A DNA stretch of 64,000 bases from Acanthamoeba sp. SK_2022b (Eukaryota > Discosea > Longamoebia > Acanthamoebidae). Numbering within the stretch: the first letter of the stretch is position 1; each line of letters opens with the position of its first letter. The DNA lies in assembly GCA_027943245.1 (NCBI GenBank), contig JANDJZ010000234.1, positions 1-64,000 on the forward strand. Direction: 5' to 3'. The position numbers and the translations under genes were made by a program. The notes beneath the pieces are model-generated. The model worked only from the letters and a program-made list of their open reading frames with translations. It had not been told where the DNA came from and ran no database searches. This document shows, in pieces, positions 58,508-64,000 of this stretch.

Positions 58508-59197
58508 TGAACATCGCGACGATGCTCACGACTTCATAGAGCGCAGCGCGCACCCTTGTGCATGTCCTTTTCGCGCTTGTGGAAGTGCTTCATGACGATC
58601 TCCCTGAACAGGGTGTCCTGGGTCACGAGCTGCTGGCGCTGCTGGTCTGTCCCGACGAGGCGATCGTCATCGGTGACCTCACTGCTTGCGCAGCACCTCT
58701 TCTTCGTGGCCGGTTCGATTCGCGGATCGGCGTCTGCCGCCTGACAGGAAGGTGACGTTGACGTCGTCGACAACGGACGCGCGGAGTGGTGAGCCAAAGA
58801 AGAAATGGAGCGGAGGGCGTTGATGACGATGGCGCACGAGGCGAGGGCGCAGAAGGAGCCCCGCTTCTGGCCCTCGAAGTGGCTCTGCATCCAGGCATGC
58901 TGGCTCCAGCCAGCCCTCTCTGCAGCACGACCGAGACGTCGTCAGCGATGCGGGGGAGTGAATGGGGAGCGCGCGTACCTGACTCGAGCAAGAGGCGTTG
59001 CCCGTGCGGTTCGTGTAGCATGACTATGGAAGTGGCGTAGTGGAGGTCTGTCGGTGGCGAGAGAGCAAGCGAAAGATGAGAAACAAAAGGTGGGAGGGCC
59101 GGGCGTGTAGGAACTCGGTACCCCTAGCATCGGGAAATCGACGAGGTGGGGTCCACACCAAGCGCTCCTCCGCACCGCCCTCCCGCTCAGCTTCCAT
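57752..59197 (-). CDS. phytochelatin-synthase-like enzyme (papain-fold), short form, 301 aa
   Basis: Phytochelatin synthase is a gamma-glutamylcysteine dipeptidyl transpeptidase of the papain superfamily that makes metal-binding peptides from glutathione. Seven exons in phase: 59197-59122, 59047-58979, 58919-58554, 58437-58308, 58187-58068, 57991-57952 and 57856-57752. The catalytic triad is visible: Cys72 in GSFCALASCAIVINAL, His233 in GGHVSPLAAYH and Asp251 in VLLLDVA. The His-Asp spacing of 18 equals that of the plant enzyme. Other family blocks are DTLFREIVMKHF and LTQVARMFVLAGARVTLRC. Between them lies a Ser/Thr- and Asp-rich insert. The variable Cys-rich C-terminal half of plant enzymes is missing, so it resembles the short prokaryote-like form, which may mainly hydrolyse glutathione or its conjugates. 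Activity is inference. Confidence 0.85.
58443..58505. repeat. (CA)n microsatellite in phytochelatin-synthase-like intron
   Basis: About 31 CA units between exons 3 and 4. On the transcript strand the (TG)n tract ends only 3 nt before the acceptor ACAAG. Confidence 0.95.
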
Positions 59198-59706
59198 GCG
59201 CCAAACTGGACTGCCGCCATTTCAGGCAAAAGATTTAGACATCTTTCGCCCACAGCAAGCAAGCCAGTATTGGTGAAGGGGAGGTTCGAACCCTGATCCT
59301 CAGGCTGCGTGTCATCGCCAGGTTGACGCGAGGTTGTCGACAGTGTCATTTCGGTGGCAATTCGTAAAGAACGAAGTGGCATCAGCTGTCGCCAGATGAG
59401 GCCACGACATGAAGAGACAGGTCATTGGGCGTGCTTCATTTTTTGCCGTTTTTCTTTGCTTCATCCCAGCCCTGGGCCCATCACCACCGAGCACGAGGCA
59501 GCGGCTCTCGTTTCAAACAGCAAGCACCATCAACGGTCTCTCTCTTTCTCTCACCTCACTTCCGCCATTCATCCAGCAGCGCCCGACAACCACCACAACC
59601 TGAGTGAACGTTGTGACACGAGCGCGACCTCCAACAACTGACCGCGTACAGGAACGGGAAAGGACAACGAAGCAAGAAGGCAGGAGAAAACATCATAAGA
59701 CAGAAA
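59198..59706. promoter_or_regulatory. divergent region between phytochelatin-synthase-like and homeobox genes
   Basis: 509 bp between opposite start codons. It contains GAGGTTCGAACCCT at 59281, which resembles a tRNA B box but lacks a foldable tRNA around it. Downstream (59520-59700) is an AC/CT-rich stretch, likely the 5' UTR of the homeobox gene. No TATA consensus is seen. Confidence 0.4.
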
Positions 59707-60711
59707 ATGAAGTTGCATGGAGGATACTCGCTGGCTCCGCTTGGACACCAACAACTGCAGCAGCTCCAACAACAGCACTACCAGCAACAGCAACAACAGC
59801 TGCCGCCTATGATGGCGCAGCCCCAGGCAGACCAGCTCCTCCATAACCACGCCCTCTTCCCCGAGGTCCTCGATGCCCTTCGCCGATGCGAGGTGGCCGG
59901 CCTGAACACAGCATCATCGTCGGAGTTGGGACTCGCAGGGGGCGTCCCCTCTGCCTCTTCTTCCACCATCCCCTCCGCAGCCCTGCCCCCTCTGCCCTCG
60001 CGTTTCGGTGGAGATGGATCGGATAGATCGGATTCAACGGACGACTACGTGATCAAGTACATCGAGCTCCAACGACAGCACGCGGCACAGCTGGAAAAGG
60101 TCTACGATTTGTGCGATCAATTCTCATCCCGCTACTTGACTCTGCTGAAGGAGGGCGCCCAACGATTCACGACCACGGTCAACGCCGCGCAAGAAGGAGG
60201 CGGCGGAAAGCGCAAGGGCGAAGCGCTCGATAGCGAAGCCAACAAAAAGAGGAGAGGCAATCTGCCCAAGCGCGCGACCAACATCCTCAAGAAGTGGTTG
60301 TTTGAGCATCTCTTCCATCCCTATCCCAGCGAGGTTCGTCTTCCTCCTTCCTTTTCCTCTTTTTCTAGATGTGTATCGTGTAGCTCACCTGGAACTTTAT
60401 CCACACAACAGGAGCAAAAGCGCCAACTGGCCAGCCAGACAGGCCTGACGATCAATCAGATCAGCAACTGGTTCATCAATGCTCGGCGAAGGATTCTGCA
60501 GCCCATGCTTGAGACCGTCCGCCAGCAACAACAGGGCTATGGCGAGAGAGACCCGAACGATCCCATGCACCAGCTCGAAGGCGAGGACGACCTCCAGAAC
60601 GAGTGGGCCAGCGAGCGGGGAGGCGCGACCATCTCCTCCATTGTGTCCACCGACGAGGGCGACCGAGTAGCGCGCGAGAGGGACGATACCGGACGAGGCA
60701 TTGTGCAGTAG
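59707..60711 (+). CDS. TALE-class homeodomain transcription factor, 308 aa
   Basis: Two exons: 59707-60333 and 60412-60711. The N-terminus is Gln-rich ([18 protein letters not shown]), followed by Ser/Pro-rich sequence and a helical part, [20 protein letters not shown], that may serve dimerisation. The homeodomain is of TALE type, with the three-residue loop extension recognisable by [29 protein letters not shown], then [20 protein letters not shown] with the invariant WF.N and arginines. It is closest in pattern to Meis/Prep/TGIF. The lysine/arginine cluster [10 protein letters not shown] just before it is a likely nuclear signal. The intron splits the homeodomain exactly after PSE. It is 78 nt, divisible by three and free of stops, so retention would insert 26 residues between helices 1 and 2. 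Confidence 0.93.
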   Translation: MKLHGGYSLAPLGHQQLQQLQQQHYQQQQQQLPPMMAQPQADQLLHNHALFPEVLDALRRCEVAGLNTASSSELGLAGGVPSASSSTIPSAALPPLPSRFGGDGSDRSDSTDDYVIKYIELQRQHAAQLEKVYDLCDQFSSRYLTLLKEGAQRFTTTVNAAQEGGGGKRKGEALDSEANKKRRGNLPKRATNILKKWLFEHLFHPYPSEVRLPPSFSSFSRCVSCSSPGTLSTQQEQKRQLASQTGLTINQISNWFINARRRILQPMLETVRQQQQGYGERDPNDPMHQLEGEDDLQNEWASERGGATISSIVSTDEGDRVARERDDTGRGIVQ

Positions 60712-60849
60712 TTCTGGAACAAGAGAAGGGAGAAAGGGGGGTAGAGGGTGGCATGTTGCACGCTCACCATGGCCTATGCCATTGTAAATAACAACACAAC
60801 ATGAACGACCTCATCCTCTACATGAAAAAGCACCGTGTGGTACTCAGGC

Positions 60850-63691
60850 TCAGGGCTGCTGCTGCTGGGCGGCGAGGATGGCCTGCAGGTGGCGCGATCG
60901 CTTGAGCATGAGGGCGGGCATGTCCTTGAACTTGAGGGCCTCCTGCCACGACAGCCTGGCCTGGCCCTGGGCCAACACCGCTCGCTCCCCTGCTGGGCAT
61001 CGTTAACCCCACCCGGTGAGAGCAAGTCGACAGCAAAGAGGAAAGGGTCTTCTCGCGTACGATCAGGGTGCACGATGGAGCCAAGCACTGCGAGGGACAG
61101 GCGAAGCGATTCCTCGGGCGTGCTCGCCACCGGGAACAGTCTGATACACACCAACACACGTGTCACACAGCCAGCCCCCTCTCCGGAGCGACTTGAATGG
61201 TGTGTGTGCGTGTGTGTGTGTGTACCTTGCGTTCCAAACGCTGCAGCGTTGCTCGCCCTCTGGCCAGAGCGCGGCGTCGGCGACGCCCAGCTGGGCGGCC
61301 ACCTTGGCCAGCGGCACGCCGCGGAGCCGCAACGAGGCGGCAGCCTCGGCTGGCTGCGCGTCCTTCTTGAAGTCGTCGCCGATGCCGAAGAAGGTGGTGA
61401 TCCACCCCTTGCGGTCGTCGCCTTGGTCAAAGGGCAGCGTCTGCATGATCAAGTCGTCTGGAACGTGCACCTCCGTGTCCTCGTCCGCCTGCAGATCGCT
61501 GGTGGCAGCGCGAGCGATCCAGAGAGAGAGAGAGAGAGAGAGAAGTAAGCGTGCGTGACAGGTCACGCTCGGCGGAGAGGCTATCGGTCGTACTTGAGGA
61601 TGCAGCGGCTGCCGATCGTCGATTGGCTGCGGGGGAAGCGGCAGTACTCGACCACCGACATCTCGCTCACGTGCACGTCGGCGCCAAAGATGCAGTGGAG
61701 CGTGCTGCACCCGTCCCTCGTGCTCTCGCTGCACCACACAACGTGGATATTTTATTTATGCATTTATTCATATTTATTTATGCATTTATTCATATTTATA
61801 TTTATTTTGATATTTGGCCAATGGCTGTCCCTATTGTCCACGAGCGAGCCTTGGGGTACAACAGCAGAAGCTTTGGTGGTTGTACCTGGGCAGGCCCGCG
61901 TTGTAGACGTGGCGGCTGAAGCCCAGCTGGGGCAGGTTGACGCAAAAGTGGTCTGGCATCACACGGACCCGAATGAGCAAAAGGGCAAGCGGAGGAAATG
62001 TAGAGGTGGGCCGAACCGAGGTACTCCTGGCAGGTGCCGATGTGGATGAAGAGAGACGGGATGAACGGGATGACGTTCAGCTGGGTGCCCTTCAGCAGCT
62101 CGTACAGGTCCCTGCGCACGGTGGCCAGGGAATCGGTGACCACGCTCACGTTCCGCGTGTTCGTGAGATAGCTGTCTTCGGCCTCACTCCCCAACGGCTG
62201 ACGCACACGACAAGTCAGCTCGAGCACAAAAAAAATGTAAATACAAAAGCAAATACAATAATACAATAAAATAATAATAAATAAAAATGCGTACGCACCT
62301 GCATGAAGTCGCCGTAGGCGTCGATCTCGCAGCGCAGGGGCTTGACGCTGCGGTAGTACTGCAACAGAGACTTGGCCACCTTCGTGTCGAAGAAGAAGTT
62401 GCTGTCTACCATCACCTGCCATCAAATACAAATAAAAAACCATGAAACAAATAAAAACAATCATGTGTAAAGAAGGTAAGAGAATGCAGACCTGTTGGTT
62501 GGCGAGGAAGGCTCCGGCTTGCTTCATGAGCTCCATGGAGGGCTTGTGCAGGAAGCGCCGACACGAGTGAACGGGAAGAGCGGCCGCTGTAGTACGATCG
62601 CCAGCACCCAGTGATGACGAGACCTCATCCGAGAGGTTCTTCTCCAGCACGAACACACCGTGGGTGAGGCCGATCTCGGCCTCGGCCGGGTGCGACATCG
62701 CGGTGAAGCCCGCGTTGTTGAAATCGCAGCCTGCGCCACACATGGTCAGCACTTGGGTGAGCCAACGACGACCCCATCTCTTTCGCTGAGCACGACCCGC
62801 ACATGCGACGACAGGCGTTGATCGTTTTACCTGCGGACTCGAAGAGTTCGATGTCGTCGGCGCAGGAGACAAAGACACCCGACTTCATGTTGCGCGGAAA
62901 GTCGATGAACATCACGAACTTGAGCTCGAGCATGGAGCACCCCGGGCCACCCTCGACTGTGGTTGGTTTTTTTTTTTTTTTTTTTTTTTGATTTTTGTTT
63001 TTGTTTTGTTTTGTTTCGTTGGGCGGGTGAGTCGTGTGCAGCGATGTATGCCTGCGCGTGGGGCACAAACCGAGGGAATAGGGCACGGAGGCGAAGATCT
63101 TGCCGGTGGCGCTGTGGTTGGGGAGCCGCTTGCTGTAGCCGCCCGCGTGGATGATCAAGACCTTCACTGCACAGCAAGCGAGGTGAGCCTCAACAAGAAA
63201 GCAGGCCAACATCGTCACCGCGGTTGGGAGTGTGGCAGTGCTTGTACGCTGATGGAGCCGGGCGCCGTAGAGCTCGTCGAGCAGATGGAGGACGTGCATG
63301 GTCGAGCCGCCACAGCCGATCTTGTCGCCCGGCGGGTCCTCAATGACGAGATAGCTTCACCCCGGTGGTCACATCGTCAGCGCAAGTGGGGTCACGCAGG
63401 TGGGAAGGAGACGAACTTGATGTGAAAGGGGATAGAGCCCTGCTTTCGCCGCTCACCCAGTTGGCACTCGTAGAACCGCTTCTGGTCCTCGTCCGCAGCA
63501 GTGACCACCACGACCTCCCAAAAGTCTGTGCGCCCGCTGATGCGTTACAAGAGAACTGGATTTGCTGCGGTGTAAGTGAGGAGAAAACCTTTAGGAGCGG
63601 CGTGGCGTGCTTCAGCAACGACGCACAGGTAGTCTGTCGTCTTGCGGCGTTGAACGGCAGCAAAATCAAGTGCCTCAGACCTGGCGTGCAT
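60850..63691 (-). CDS. FPGT: fucose-1-phosphate guanylyltransferase (GDP-L-fucose pyrophosphorylase)
   Basis: The enzyme makes GDP-L-fucose from GTP and fucose 1-phosphate in the cytosolic salvage pathway, feeding fucosylation. Many short exons on the minus strand start at 63691 (MHARSEALDFAAVQRR). Family blocks in order: FWEVVVVTAADEDQKRFYE, DPPGDKIGCGGSTMHVLHLL (nucleotide-binding region), VLIIHAGGYSKRLPNHSATGK, LELKFVMFIDFPRNMKSGVF, CADDIELFES, AGFTAMSHPAEAEIGLTHGV, KPSMELMKQAGAF, DSNFFFDTKVAKSLL, EIDAYGDFMQ, FIHIGTCQEYL, LHCIFGADVHVS and SVVEYCRFP (beta-helix-like part). The C-terminus contains CSVWNARLFPVASTPEESL and ends ILAAQQQQP. The expected length is about 600 residues, like animal FPGT. 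No fucokinase domain is fused, unlike the plant FKGP enzyme. Confidence 0.92.
62966..62989. repeat. (T)24 homopolymer in FPGT intron
   Basis: A 24-nt T run (A run in the transcript), followed by TTTTG units, in an intron of the FPGT gene. It is the longest homopolymer in the window. Confidence 0.9.
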
Positions 63692-63931
63692 CTTGTGCTG
63701 TGCAAGAAGAAAAAAAAGGCAAAAAAATGCAAAGATTGTCCTTTTTTTTTGTTTTCCATCAATAAGGAACCCTTTTTTCAGTTTCCCTTTTGTTTTTTTA
63801 AAATCTTAAGGTGGCGCAGCGATGGCTGGTCAAATAGTTTGCGCTTCATTCGGATCGCCTACTGCAAAAAATGGAACAATTAAAAAAAATGTTAAGGTAT
63901 CGGTCAAACCTGACCGATTTCCCCCACCACA
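63692..63931. promoter_or_regulatory. divergent promoter region at the right edge
   Basis: 240 bp between the FPGT start and the ATG at 63932. Rich in A and T runs. It contains GGTCAAACCTGACC at 63902, an imperfect palindrome 30 nt upstream of the plus-strand ATG. Confidence 0.4.
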
Positions 63932-64000
63932 ATGGCAAGGGCCAGTGTTCTTGTCTTGATTGTGGTGTTGGCTGCGGCGCTGGCACTTGCGAGTGCATCT
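63932..64000 (+). CDS. secreted or membrane protein, N-terminus only (partial)
   Basis: The last 69 bases encode MARASVLVLIVVLAAALALA and then SAS, a textbook signal peptide with an AxA-type cleavage site (LASA). The gene continues beyond the window. Nothing can be said about the mature protein. Confidence 0.7.
   Translation, partial: MARASVLVLIVVLAAALALASAS

Noticed and set aside
59255..59345. Possible tRNA around GAGGTTCGAACCCT
   Set aside because: A B-box-like GGTTCGAACC is present, but on neither strand could I form an acceptor stem, D arm and anticodon arm at proper spacing.
59707..60711. 334-codon uninterrupted homeobox ORF as the main protein
   Set aside because: Reading through inserts 26 residues into the homeodomain between PSE and EQK; good GT and AG sites and the family consensus support splicing as the main form.

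Overview
This window is nuclear DNA from a GC-rich, intron-dense unicellular eukaryote. The closest match I can argue for is an Acanthamoeba-type amoeba: coding third positions are G/C rich, introns are mostly 50-150 nt with donors such as GTACGC, GTGCGC or GTAAG, genes are only 100-500 bp apart on both strands, long CA/TG runs lie inside introns, and the gene set is housekeeping. There is no operon, phage, CRISPR array or bacterial feature. I derived the exon structures by hand from reading frame, splice sites and family similarity. Exon phases were checked for most genes; alignments and expression data were not available.

Layout, left to right. A minus-strand gene runs off the left edge (to about 433). 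Next comes an uncharacterised conserved protein (706-2682, -), then the ribosome-assembly GTPase NOG1 (3190-5534, +) and the RNA polymerase I initiation factor RRN3 (5828-9816, +), which contains a 1.2 kb intron with coding-like stretches. After tRNA-Ser(GCT) there is an EF-hand protein (10523-12728, +). A perfect 220-bp inverted repeat, each arm carrying a tRNA-Gly(GCC) gene, brackets 1.5 kb of unlike composition that ends in a 114-unit TG tract (12752-14670). A small ORF follows, then a SET-domain methyltransferase resembling SETD3 (15544-17703, +), a histidine-rich repeat protein with a CsbD-like tail (17800-18725, -), a DUF72 protein (19041-21653, -) and a secreted cysteine-rich protein (21764-22748, +). 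6-phosphogluconate dehydrogenase (22853-25416, -) and a Dus1-type tRNA-dihydrouridine synthase (25764-27727, +) are divergent neighbours.

The second half holds a membrane-anchored PXK/Slob-like pseudokinase (28049-31496, -), a Kelch-BTB-BTB protein of LZTR1 architecture (31850-35071, -), a giant 31-exon protein of about 2,958 residues (35165-46297, -), Golgi tethering subunit COG7 (46653-~50845, -), an F-box/LRR/thioredoxin-fold fusion (51081-53433, +), a TBC Rab-GAP (53529-56705, +), an unknown protein with a reading-frame conflict (56833-57631, -), a short phytochelatin-synthase-like protease-fold enzyme (57752-59197, -), a TALE homeobox factor (59707-60711, +), fucose-1-phosphate guanylyltransferase (60850-63691, -), and the first 23 codons of a secreted protein at the right edge.

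Some genes share cellular themes by function only: ribosome and tRNA production (NOG1, RRN3, Dus1, three tRNA genes) and Golgi/vesicle traffic (COG7, TBC Rab-GAP, PXK-like). Nothing suggests co-transcription. The most unusual items are the tRNA-bearing inverted repeat with its foreign-looking core, the domain fusions (F-box/LRR/thioredoxin, TM-pseudokinase), the giant unassigned protein, a stop-free 78-nt intron inside the homeobox, and the density of intronic microsatellites.
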